A stretch of DNA of 16,905 nucleotides, taken from Tritrichomonas foetus. Its lineage: Eukaryota; Parabasalia; Tritrichomonadida; Tritrichomonadidae. A program made the translations under genes and the position numbers. The notes under the pieces were generated by a model. It saw only the letters and a program-made list of their open reading frames with translations, was not told the DNA's origin and made no database searches. The stretch is taken from assembly GCA_001839685.1 (NCBI GenBank), contig MLAK01001399.1, positions 1-16,905 of the forward strand, read 5' to 3'. Positions 8,785-16,757 of this stretch are shown in pieces. Numbering within the stretch: the first letter of the stretch is position 1; each line of letters begins with the position of its first letter.

Positions 8785-10605
8785 TTACATCAAATCTTTA
8801 TCATTTACATCATCGAATTGATTTGGATCATCATTCCAATAAACTACTGGCTTAATCTTCTTTTCATGAATAGGCGGACATATTTTCTTCCATTCATTTC
8901 GATATTCCAAATGTTTTGGATTTTTGTAATCTTCATTATATTCATATTTTGGAAATCCCCAGGACTTCTTGCATCTCATGGTATCATCAGGCACCATTCT
9001 GGGAAATGTTTTATGCAAATGTTCAATTTCTTGATCATCATCATCATTTTTCTTTCCTTTTTTCGAATCAATAATGAAATTTATCATTAGAGAATTTCCG
9101 AAAAGTCCTTGAAGAGTAGTTTCACCCACTTGATTGCTTTTCTGATTGGATGTTTCAAAATATTCTTCTAAAATTTCCACATCAGGAGGCTTAAAATCAG
9201 TATTATAATCCGCTTTTACCTGACTTGGTTTAATTGGTTTAAAACTATCAAAATCAATCACAGCGTCAGTAAATTCATTATTATCTGTCACATACTTCCA
9301 TTCTGCATCGGGTTTAATGAAAATGGGAGCAATATCAAATGGAAGAACTAATTCTTCTCCTGGATAAATTGCTACTTTTTCTGAATCAGCTGGGGAATAA
9401 CTAATCAGATTTGGCAATATAATTGATTGTGTAGCAAAAATTCCTGCACATAACATTTTCTTTTTAGTTCCTTTAATTGATGTTTTAAACAAACGAATTT
9501 CACAATTAGAAACAAGCCCACGCCTGATATGTAAAAATATTGGAGAATTTTTAAGTTTTGAAGAAACTACAAATAAATTGGATCGCGCAACATTAAATGT
9601 CAAAAAATCAGGTACATGAGATTGTTGGTCAATTTCTTCAAAATCCATTAAATATCCATAAACACTGCATATAAATTCGCCCTCACGAATATTTTGTTTG
9701 GAAATAACAGTTGGATATGCATTTCTACCAGCAACGACTTCTAAGGCAGCATTTTCAGGCTTTTTAAAAAATAATGGTTTTAATTTCGTTTTGACGTAAT
9801 CATCTGCACGATCAGATGCTTCTATTTCATCATCTTTACTTTCTTCTGGATCAGGATCTACTTTAGCTCTAAACGATCTAGGAATTGCTCTTTTGTAAAT
9901 GAGTAAACTGCTCATATGATCATAAACTTGGAGAACTTGAGGAACTGAAATATTTGACATTAAAGAAATCGCTTTTGTTGAATAAAAAATAAATTGAAGA
10001 GTATCGTTTATGTTTTCTCTTGGTTTGAAATGATTTCCATCTTTTTGATATTCAAAATATGAAACAGTTGGATGTGTTCTGAAAATTATATCTTTAAAAC
10101 TCATAAAAATTGTGGAAGCTAAATTAACTGGTGTAATTGGATAAGTTAATTCTTTTAATTTATTGAGTAATCTGCCAGGTGGTATTTGAAAATTAGCAGA
10201 CATAATTGAAGAAACACTCACTGGAACCAATTTTTCATTGAAAGATGGAAAAAAACTTAAAATTGGGTCGATTTTTAAATTTCGTCCACCCGAATAATTC
10301 GAAGAACAAGATGAACATAAATAATATGGTGGATTTTTCCCAATGCCAAAGCCAACATGACGTTTGTGTTGAAAATTATGGCATTTCGAGCATTGTATTA
10401 CAGCATGCTGAAAATCGCCCTCTGTCCCACAAATACAATCAATATTTATACCTAAACATGTTGGACAAATATAACGGGCAGGCATTGTAAATGTATTCCA
10501 ATTCACGCAAACTGCGTGCTGCCATTTTTTACACTTTTCACAGTATAACATAGTGCCATCGTCTTCATCATCTCCACAATAGCACTCAACAATATCTTCT
10601 GACAT
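8785..10605 (-). CDS. PHD-finger and SET-domain chromatin protein (Set3/MLL5-like)
   Basis: This 606-residue protein begins with two adjacent PHD fingers. The first has the full C4HC3 set (C8, C10, C22, C25, H30, C33, C47, C50). The second has C57, C59, C72, C75, H80, then H83 where Cys is usual, then C97 and C100. An acidic linker (about 248-270) leads to a SET domain at about 287-428. That domain reads IRRGLVSNCEIRLF (360-373) where active enzymes have RFINHSCxPN, and FDI (423-425) where they have FDY. The RR form is that of yeast Set3 and animal MLL5/KMT2E, whose SET domains are considered weak or inactive. I therefore expect a histone-tail reader and scaffold rather than a robust methyltransferase. 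The region after 430 is Asp/Lys-rich and unrecognised. An initiator-like TCATA lies about 55 bases upstream of the ATG (10658-10662, minus strand). Confidence 0.85.
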   Translation of the reverse strand: MSEDIVECYCGDDEDDGTMLYCEKCKKWQHAVCVNWNTFTMPARYICPTCLGINIDCICGTEGDFQHAVIQCSKCHNFQHKRHVGFGIGKNPPYYLCSSCSSNYSGGRNLKIDPILSFFPSFNEKLVPVSVSSIMSANFQIPPGRLLNKLKELTYPITPVNLASTIFMSFKDIIFRTHPTVSYFEYQKDGNHFKPRENINDTLQFIFYSTKAISLMSNISVPQVLQVYDHMSSLLIYKRAIPRSFRAKVDPDPEESKDDEIEASDRADDYVKTKLKPLFFKKPENAALEVVAGRNAYPTVISKQNIREGEFICSVYGYLMDFEEIDQQSHVPDFLTFNVARSNLFVVSSKLKNSPIFLHIRRGLVSNCEIRLFKTSIKGTKKKMLCAGIFATQSIILPNLISYSPADSEKVAIYPGEELVLPFDIAPIFIKPDAEWKYVTDNNEFTDAVIDFDSFKPIKPSQVKADYNTDFKPPDVEILEEYFETSNQKSNQVGETTLQGLFGNSLMINFIIDSKKGKKNDDDDQEIEHLHKTFPRMVPDDTMRCKKSWGFPKYEYNEDYKNPKHLEYRNEWKKICPPIHEKKIKPVVYWNDDPNQFDDVNDKDLM

Positions 10606-10666
10606 ATTTTATTGTTTCTTTGTTATTTTTTGTTTTAAAAAAACAACTCAACAAAGATATGATTTA

Positions 10667-10800
10667 GACTTGTGAAGTAAAAAATCAGATGATGATATGT
10701 GAAATAAAAAAAATCCAATTTTGATATGTGAAGTAAAAAAATGGATGCTGATATGTGAGATAAAATTGAAATATATGGTGATATAGACATATGATATGAA
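10667..10800 (+). repeat. Degenerate ~29-bp tandem repeat in divergent promoter region
   Basis: The core GATATGTGARRTAAAAAA recurs: a partial first unit around 10668, then units starting at 10694, 10723, 10750 and 10780. Spacing is 27-30 bases. The last unit is the most degraded. The repeat fills the middle of the 263-base gap between two divergent genes. Confidence 0.75.
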
Positions 10801-10851
10801 ATTTTGAATTTTTGTCAAAAAAATTTTAAACATTCAAAAAGTGTTGCCAAA

Positions 10852-10856
10852 TCACA
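10852..10856 (+). promoter_or_regulatory. Initiator-like TCACA before upstream ATG
   Basis: TCACA matches the trichomonad initiator consensus and lies 13 bases before the ATG at 10869, within the distance usual for trichomonad genes with short 5' leaders. This favours 10869 as the ancestral start of the toxin-like gene rather than the ATG at 11307. Confidence 0.4.
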
Positions 10857-10868
10857 TTCTAAAAAATT

Positions 10869-11306
10869 ATGACGACGCACGATGAGCCTTTAGATCTTGT
10901 ATCTGAAGGTAGTAGATATTGTACTCGCTTTAGATTCAAACAAAATACATCATCAGTTTATTTAAGACTCGAAAATTTAAGATCGGAAGTTGATTTTAGA
11001 GTCAAAATAGTTGGCCGAAAAAATGAATGTGATGACATAATTAATTAAACATATCATGTTGATTCTTTTAAAGTCATCAGTGGTAAAAAATATTTCCTAT
11101 ATAATATATCACCTGCAAATGCATTTGTTCGACTTGAATTTGAAGGCCCATTTCTTGAAGAATTAAAAGGATTTTGGAGCCCAGATTCATTACCAGAATC
11201 AGGATGTATCACTTTAGGACCAGAATTCAAAAAACAAGCAATTGGTCAGGCTAATATAAAAGATGAAGCTTTTCGATTTGAAGGACATCACAAGGATGAA
11301 GTTGTT
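10869..11306 (+). pseudogene. 5' part of toxin-like gene, interrupted by in-frame TAA
   Basis: From the ATG at 10869 the frame is the same as that of the gene at 11307. It codes for a first copy of the repeat found twice more downstream: SSVYLRLENL near the start of the copy and FWSPD near its end (Trp codon at 11175-11177). A single TAA at 11046-11048 interrupts it about 60 codons in; the frame is open again from there through 11307 to the gene's stop. No Met codon occurs in frame between the TAA and 11307. No splice motif of the trichomonad type is visible around the stop. The likely history is a nonsense mutation in repeat 1, leaving either a shortened protein starting at 11307 or a gene on its way to inactivation. 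Readthrough or an assembly error are other options. Confidence 0.75.
10911..11219 (+). repeat. Protein repeat 1 (~100-125 residues), interrupted
   Basis: This is the first of three related domains in the same frame. Shared landmarks are SSVYL near the start, a GKKYFLYN-like segment in the middle and WSPD near the end, followed by a hydrophobic TLG or VGG-type end. The in-frame TAA at 11046 lies in this copy. Confidence 0.8.
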
Positions 11307-11618
11307 ATGACATCATTTCGAAAAAAGAATACAACAAGCTCAGTTTATTTAAATTTAGAAAAGTCATCTTATAATGGTGTAATTGAATGTAGCATTTTTG
11401 GAAAAATGTGTAATGATGAAAATTGTATCACGAATTGTACCTATAAAGCAAAAAGATTTTTATTAGAAAGCGGAAAAAAATATGAAATCTTCAATTATGT
11501 TGTTGAAAACGAATTTGAAGAAGCTGCAATTTGTTTTGTGTTGAATGAAGGCCAAATTATTGAAGGTTTATGGAGTCCAGATTACATTCGTGAGCCAAAT
11601 GTTGTTGCTGTTGGTGGA
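11295..11618 (+). repeat. Protein repeat 2
   Basis: This is the second domain copy. It has SSVYLNLEKS near the start, GKKYEIFNYV in the middle, LWSPDYIREP near the end and a VGG terminus. Its Trp codon (11571) lies 396 bases after that of repeat 1. The copy has extra Cys residues (MCNDENC, NC) that copy 1 lacks. Confidence 0.85.
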
Positions 11619-13874
11619 ACAACATGCGCCAATACTTCTGATACTGGTTTTGAATTTAATGAGATTCATGTCAATCAGAAAGTTTCTGTAGAAACACGAA
11701 CAAAAACTAATTCTTCAAGTTGTTATCTTCGTGTTGATGAACTTAATCAACCAATCAAATTAAGAATAATGGGGGTTGGTGGCCAGAATGGAACACGGAA
11801 TGAAACTAATAAATGTGATTATTATATGATTAATTCACCAGGTAAATATGAATTATATAACACCGTTCATGAAAATAGTCATGATGGTGCTTTTCTTGAA
11901 TTTGAAGGGAATTCTAATAGTCCAACAAGAATTAAAGGTGTTTGGAGTCCTGATTATATAAGAGATCCTGATTGTATTGTTATAGGCGGATCATCAACGA
12001 TGAATTCTGAATATTCATCGAGACTCCAACCGATTTCAAATGCAATTAAATTTATTAATGTTCCCTATATCTCACAACAAGGAATTCCAACTGGATGCGA
12101 ATCAGTTAGTTCAACAATGGTATTACAATATTTTGGAATCGATATTCAGCCTTATGATTTCATTACTCGATATTTACCAAGAATGCCATTTCAATCTCGA
12201 CCAGATCCAAATTGTGTATTTGTTGGCAATCCCTATTCGAAAAATGCATTTGGTTGTTTTGCACCATGTATTTGTTCAACTATTCGGAGAATCATATCAG
12301 GAAAAGAAAACTTTTCCGTTCAAAATACAACAGGCGAATCAATTGATAATTTAATCAGTAAATACATTAATAATGATATTCCAGTCATTATTTGGAGCAC
12401 AATGGGAATGCTTCCAACAAAATATGGTAGTACAACATGGACTATTAAATATATAAATGAAGATGCTAAATATCGAATTGGTGATACATTTAAATGGCCA
12501 GGAAATGAACATTGTTTAGTTTTAGTTGGATATACTGAAGATTCATATATCTTTAATGATCCATTAGCTGGTGTTGGATGTTATCCAAAATCATTATTTG
12601 AAACTCGATTTAACGAACAAGGATGTCAATCTGTTGTTCTTTTAAACACCAATAATCATTCAACCTATCATGCAGCCAATCCATCAAATCAGCCTATTAA
12701 AGGATTCTATCCACAGCCTCCTCCCAAATTTTATTTCCCATCAATTGCACCATCTAAACCACCACAATCTGATGAGAAAGCCAAAAATGATGCATGGATT
12801 CGATTTTTAAAGGTTGCAGGAGGAGCTTGGAAAATTACAACTGGAATAGCAACAACAAGTACAAGTGCAGCAGCAATTACTGCTACTGGTGGTATTGGTA
12901 CTATTGTTTGTGGTGGTTCTGCAGTATTTGGGATAAGTAATACCATAGAGGGTATCAGTGATATTATATTGGCATTTTCAGAGAATCCAGATGAACAAGG
13001 ATTCAACCCAATTCGTGATTTTCTTTATAATGGTAACCAAGCATTATATGATTTAACTGATATCACACTAAGCCTTGGTGTATCAAGTGTTGAAAAGCTT
13101 GGCAAGAAAGCAGTGGATAGCGCCGCCAAAGAAGCTGCTCAAGAAACTTCAAGAATTGTTGCAAAAGAAGTCACCAAAGATGTGTCAAAGGATGTTTCGA
13201 AAGAAGTTACTAAAGAAGTCACAAAAGAAGTGTCAAAAGCAACTGGAACAGGAACAAAATCATTGACGAAGCTTGCAGAATCAGAACTTGCGAAAGTTGC
13301 AAGTGGAAAAATTCCTTTACAACAATTTTGTAAAACACAACCTGTATTTTTACCACCGGAAGTCACCAACTCTCTTTCAAAAGGACAGTCTTCATGGTGG
13401 ATATATAAAGATGGAATGATGTTTAATGGAAGGAAGTATTCCGGCCACGCACTTGAAAGAATGGCTCCTGACTGCGAAATTGTGAAGAAAGTTTTACAAG
13501 AGCGATATGATGAAATATGTCAAGCATGCAAAGCATCTGGTAAAACATTTAAAGATTGGAAAAGTTACTATCAACCGCGAGGAATTTCACCTAATGTTGT
13601 CGAAGATATCATTAAAAATTCCAAACCACTTGATAACTATGAATTAGTAAATGGAACTTTAGTTAAATCAGCAGATAAAATCCGACATGCAGTTAAGTAC
13701 AAAGGTAAAGGACGAACTAAAGGCATTGCTGTAATTCTAGATAAAGTTACAGGCGATGTAGTAACGATTTATAAAGGTGACTTGGTTCATACATTCCAAA
13801 CAAACTGCCATCCTAATCTTGACATCAGCTCATTAGAAGTTTTTGATATTCCATTCTTGAAGAATCTTAAATAA
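11307..13874 (+). CDS. Repeat + C39-like peptidase + polymorphic-toxin-like C-terminal domain protein
   Basis: This 855-residue protein (from the ATG at 11307) has a mosaic architecture typical of bacterial effectors. Residues 1-230 are two beta-type repeats ending in WSPDYIRxP. Residues 248-446 form a C39-like (Peptidase_C39_2) domain starting INVPYISQ, with nucleophile C264 in IPTGCESVS, H402 in GNEHCLVLVGY and D418 in YIFNDPL. Blocks such as FVGNPYSKNAFGCFAP and EHCLVLVGY look like those of Firmicutes C39-family proteins. A Pro-rich linker (455-490), a hydrophobic Gly/Ala/Thr segment (503-556) and a KEV(T/S) tetrapeptide-repeat helix (620-644) follow. The C-terminus (about 706-827: YSGHALERM, RGISPNVVEDII, TGDVVTIYKG) resembles small DUF4258-like or BECR-fold RNase tips of polymorphic toxins. 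That last match is from motif shape only. No signal peptide is visible and no immunity gene is adjacent. The stop reads TAAAAA. Base composition matches its neighbours, so any transfer is not recent. Confidence 0.8.
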   Translation: MTSFRKKNTTSSVYLNLEKSSYNGVIECSIFGKMCNDENCITNCTYKAKRFLLESGKKYEIFNYVVENEFEEAAICFVLNEGQIIEGLWSPDYIREPNVVAVGGTTCANTSDTGFEFNEIHVNQKVSVETRTKTNSSSCYLRVDELNQPIKLRIMGVGGQNGTRNETNKCDYYMINSPGKYELYNTVHENSHDGAFLEFEGNSNSPTRIKGVWSPDYIRDPDCIVIGGSSTMNSEYSSRLQPISNAIKFINVPYISQQGIPTGCESVSSTMVLQYFGIDIQPYDFITRYLPRMPFQSRPDPNCVFVGNPYSKNAFGCFAPCICSTIRRIISGKENFSVQNTTGESIDNLISKYINNDIPVIIWSTMGMLPTKYGSTTWTIKYINEDAKYRIGDTFKWPGNEHCLVLVGYTEDSYIFNDPLAGVGCYPKSLFETRFNEQGCQSVVLLNTNNHSTYHAANPSNQPIKGFYPQPPPKFYFPSIAPSKPPQSDEKAKNDAWIRFLKVAGGAWKITTGIATTSTSAAAITATGGIGTIVCGGSAVFGISNTIEGISDIILAFSENPDEQGFNPIRDFLYNGNQALYDLTDITLSLGVSSVEKLGKKAVDSAAKEAAQETSRIVAKEVTKDVSKDVSKEVTKEVTKEVSKATGTGTKSLTKLAESELAKVASGKIPLQQFCKTQPVFLPPEVTNSLSKGQSSWWIYKDGMMFNGRKYSGHALERMAPDCEIVKKVLQERYDEICQACKASGKTFKDWKSYYQPRGISPNVVEDIIKNSKPLDNYELVNGTLVKSADKIRHAVKYKGKGRTKGIAVILDKVTGDVVTIYKGDLVHTFQTNCHPNLDISSLEVFDIPFLKNLK
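11673..11990 (+). repeat. Protein repeat 3
   Basis: This is the third domain copy. It has SSCYLRVDEL near the start, GKYELYNTVHE in the middle, VWSPDYIRDP near the end and an IGG terminus. Its Trp codon (11943) is 372 bases after that of repeat 2. Copies 2 and 3 share the WSPDYIR block most closely, so they may have arisen from the later duplication. Confidence 0.85.
12048..12644 (+). other. C39-like cysteine peptidase domain, triad intact
   Basis: This is a sub-domain of the gene at 11307-13874. Cys264, His402 and Asp418 are in the expected order and context, with Q257/Q258 before the Cys as the likely oxyanion residue. The length of about 200 residues suits the family. In bacteria C39 and C39-like domains cut double-glycine leaders or occur in secreted proteins. 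Here it could process its own polypeptide or act on a target. Confidence 0.8.
13164..13238 (+). repeat. 12-nt tandem repeat encoding a charged helix
   Basis: About six 12-base units code for K-(E/D)-V-(T/S) six times over (residues 620-644 of the toxin-like protein). The pattern should form a strongly charged helix or coiled coil between the hydrophobic segment and the C-terminal domain. Codons vary between units, so the repeat is under amino-acid constraint or is old. Confidence 0.85.
13422..13787 (+). other. C-terminal toxin-like domain (putative BECR/DUF4258-type)
   Basis: This sub-domain is placed where polymorphic toxins carry their effector tip. It has an HALERM motif (H714, E717, R718), an RGISPNVVEDII segment and a TGDVVTIY strand near the end. 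In bacterial proteins with this shape the His and Arg/Lys residues are thought to form an RNase site. Family assignment is tentative and rests on motif memory, not on a search. Confidence 0.5.
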
Positions 13875-14181
13875 AAATTTTCTAATTTTACCTTGAAATA
13901 TTGTAATGAATAATCTTTGAATATAATATTCCGATTATGATAACGCATTCATGAATGATATTAGGAATAGAATCTTATTACATTATTAATGGAATTTCTT
14001 TATCTTCAAAAATTGCAATTTTTTTATTTTTTGTTAATGAATTAATTAACAACTAGTAAATTACAAGTACTTAATTGTTTGAAGTATTCCTATTCATCAC
14101 ATTGATAAACAAAAGCATCTAGGTGTAAAAATAACTTATATCACATTTATCAGAAAAAATCTATTCCAATAAATCACGAAT
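13875..14181. other. Intergenic region before kinase pseudogene
   Basis: This AT-rich spacer has no open frame of interest. A TCACATTT at 14141-14148 fits the initiator consensus about 41 bases before the kinase ATG and may be the relic of its promoter. Confidence 0.45.
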
Positions 14182-15163
14182 ATGACAAACAGCGAAACTC
14201 AAAGCGATTTTAAACCCGGACAAGTCAGAAAAGGTTATATTCTAATTTTACATATTGGTGAAGGAACATTTACAAATGTATGACTTGCTGAGCTCAATCT
14301 TTCCCATAAAAATGTGGCAATTAAGATTATTGATCACATCACTCTTGATGATGAAGATATGGTTTTAAAACTTGAGAGAGAAAATAATATGACAATCAAA
14401 ATGGATCATCCTTTAATTTGCCAATTATATCAAATTATTTACGAGCCAGATAAAACTATCCTCATTATAGAATTTGCTGAAAATGAGAACCTTCTTGATT
14501 ATTTTAAATAAAATGACTATTTCCTGAAACACAAGTAAGGCATTATTTTCACAACTAATTTCTGAACTTGAATACATCAATGGTGTTAGTTTTGTTTCCC
14601 ATCGTGATTTAAAGACAGAAAACGTCTTGCTTGATAAATATTACAATATCCGATTGACAGATTTCGGTCTATCAAATATATAGTACACAAGAAAATCATG
14701 AATTGAGTACAACGTGTGGATCACCTTCTTACGTAGCAACTGATATTGTTTTGGGCAGAAATATACCAAATCTTCTGATTTTTAGATTGTTAGCATATTG
14801 TTATATGCAATAGTTGTTGGAAATTTCCTTTAACTGATGATGATATTTCAAGTCGTTTACAAATGTGTTTTTTGCCAACCAAACAATCTAGTTTTCTCAA
14901 CAAGTCAATTGATCTTTTAAATAAAATTCTGCAAGTTTGATATATAAAAACTTTTCTTATTTGACTGCTTTATATTGGCTCCTAAAGAGTAAAAAATCGA
15001 ATTAAATATTTAAGAATTAATGGATAACTTAATAAATAACAAACCAGTTAAATTAAAGGCTAATGTAATTGAATAATCAACAAGAAAATCTGTTCCTTAT
15101 AAAAAGACACTTCCTTTTCAGGAAAGACGAATATCAAAACCATTTATGCCAAAGAAAATATAG
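14182..15163 (+). pseudogene. CAMK-like serine/threonine kinase pseudogene
   Basis: Kinase landmarks appear in order but in three frames. From the ATG at 14182 come a Gly-rich loop (HIGEGTFTNV) and, after a TGA at 14281-14283, NVAIKIIDHI with the ATP-binding Lys and MDHPLICQLYQIIYEP. A TAA follows at 14509-14511. The catalytic loop HRDLKTENVLLD (from 14600) and DFG (14660-14668) lie in a second frame that ends at a TAG (14681-14683). The activation segment CGSPSYVATD (from about 14715) lies in a third frame, with the usual PE of APE reading TD. LLYAIVVGNF and LTDDDISSRLQ follow in shifted frames, then a decayed tail. It resembles the large CAMK-like kinase families of trichomonads. With at least three stops and several indels no active kinase can be made. 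Confidence 0.9.
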
Positions 15164-16455
15164 AAATGTTCAGATTATTTAAAATTTTTGATTGTTTGGA
15201 TCTATTTATGAAATGATCTTCGTTTTTTCTTTTTTGATCTTTTTCATCTCTTGCCTTTTCATCTTTTGTTTAGAAATCACATTGAGCACATTTAATTCTT
15301 TTGGAAAGTTTATTGCTGGTTTATAGGTAAATATAAGAATAAAATATGATTCATTAAGAAGAATATAGATATTATTAACTTAAATAAATTATGATTATAT
15401 GTTCAGTATATTTAAAAATGATGAAAAGCTAATCGTTGAAGTGAAAGAAATAGAAAAAGCCAAAATAAAGAGGCTGTCCTCCAAGTTCATATATAGAACT
15501 ATATTTTATGATGATATATTTTGTTCAAATTGAGCCTGTTTATAACTAATTTTCTTTCAAACAACATTTTCAACAAAAAATCAAAACAAGAAAGGAAATA
15601 TATGAATGGAAAGATATGATAAAAAATTTTCGAAGTGTCGATTTATATTCCATATATATAGTGTTTTCATGTGAGTTAACCTTCTCTAACTGTTATTTAT
15701 CGATTTTTAGAGTTTTTTTAACTGAGGAAGCCAGAGCTTGAATCCATTCGAAAAAGTTCACAAACATTGAAACATTTCTTAAGAAAAATTATCATTTTCA
15801 AAGAAAAATAAGTTATCCATCATTATACGGGAAACTCTGGAGCTAATCTCATGAGAAAGTTTGAAAACACTGCATCTTACAGAACAATGATTTTTCCAAA
15901 AAATATTGGTAATTATTAAATATCCAATAAAATTATATTTGTATGTAGATCATTTATAATTATGGATGCTATATTTTTTTGATGAACTGAATTACTAAGT
16001 TCTTCACAATTATGAAGAATGAAATCTCGAATTTGAATCTGAGATCAGTGATTCACAAATTTATTTTGCTCTGTCATAAATTTAACAATATCTTCGAAAA
16101 TATTCGGTTTGAATAACTTTAAAGTCATTTAAAAGTTGCTAAACTCCAATTTCTTGCAATCAAAATATTCAATTTTCTTTCCATGTTGGTCTGAATTTCT
16201 TTTCAGCGGCTTCGTTTAGATTAAATTCAAAGATCCGAGATAAAATGACAGCCCAGAATTGTGAGCTTTTATAATTTCTGAATGTATTACTATAGAAATT
16301 CAAACGATCTGTCAATTGTTTGAAAAAGTGAATCTACCAATTATTTGTTTTTTCTTTCCAAAGTGTGATATTGATCAATATATAGCATTTTTGAGAATAT
16401 TCAGTCTTTTCAGCAATCAAAAATCTACTTCATATCAACGCATTTTTTTGTTAAT

Positions 16456-16493
16456 TCAATTGAATTCATCACACTCAATTGAATTCATCACAT
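16456..16493 (+). repeat. Two-copy 19-bp tandem repeat
   Basis: TCAATTGAATTCATCACAC is followed directly by a second copy differing at its last base. Each copy contains the short palindrome CAATTG next to GAATTC. It lies in sequence without a recognised gene. Confidence 0.8.
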
Positions 16494-16693
16494 TCAAAAA
16501 ATGATAATGGTTTTCCATCAAACACGTTTTTTAGCAATATATTTAAAATAAAACATATATTATTCAACATATTTAAAATGCTGATTACTTGTTAGGTCAG
16601 TATTATGGTATATTATGTAAGAATAAAGAAATAAATTAGTGATAATAAATATCTATTTTGTCTTCGGCTTCTGACCACGGCTTTACTGAGTAC

Positions 16694-16757
16694 TACTCAA
16701 CGATACTCAAATATTCAAAAGATACTCAAGAAAATACTCAAAAAGTGGAATACTCAA
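16694..16757 (+). repeat. Cluster of five TACTCAA motifs
   Basis: TACTCAA occurs at 16694, 16704, 16723, 16735 and 16751, with a related ATTCAA between the second and third. Spacing is irregular (10-19 bases), so this is a degenerate simple repeat or a motif cluster rather than a clean tandem array. Confidence 0.75.

Larger units (their letters stand above)
10606..10868. other. Divergent intergenic region between PHD/SET gene and toxin-like locus
   Basis: This spacer separates two divergently oriented genes and should hold both promoters. Most of it is a degenerate ~29-bp tandem repeat. An initiator-like TCACA (10852-10856) lies 13 bases before the plus-strand ATG at 10869. Confidence 0.5.

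Noticed and set aside
8764..9090. 108-codon plus-strand hydrophobic frame as a membrane protein
   Set aside because: It is antisense to the C-terminal part of the PHD/SET gene; the Ile/Phe richness comes from reading Asp/Asn/Lys codons in reverse.
11030..11306. Intron removing the TAA in repeat 1
   Set aside because: No trichomonad-type 5' splice site or ACTAAC branch/acceptor motif is visible, and the sequence on both sides of the stop codes for repeat residues without a gap.
14314..14511. 65-codon frame as a small separate gene
   Set aside because: It begins with GTG inside a kinase domain; it is the N-lobe fragment of the kinase pseudogene.
16316..16504. 62-codon plus-strand frame as a gene
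   Set aside because: It ends in the 19-bp tandem repeat and has no recognisable features.
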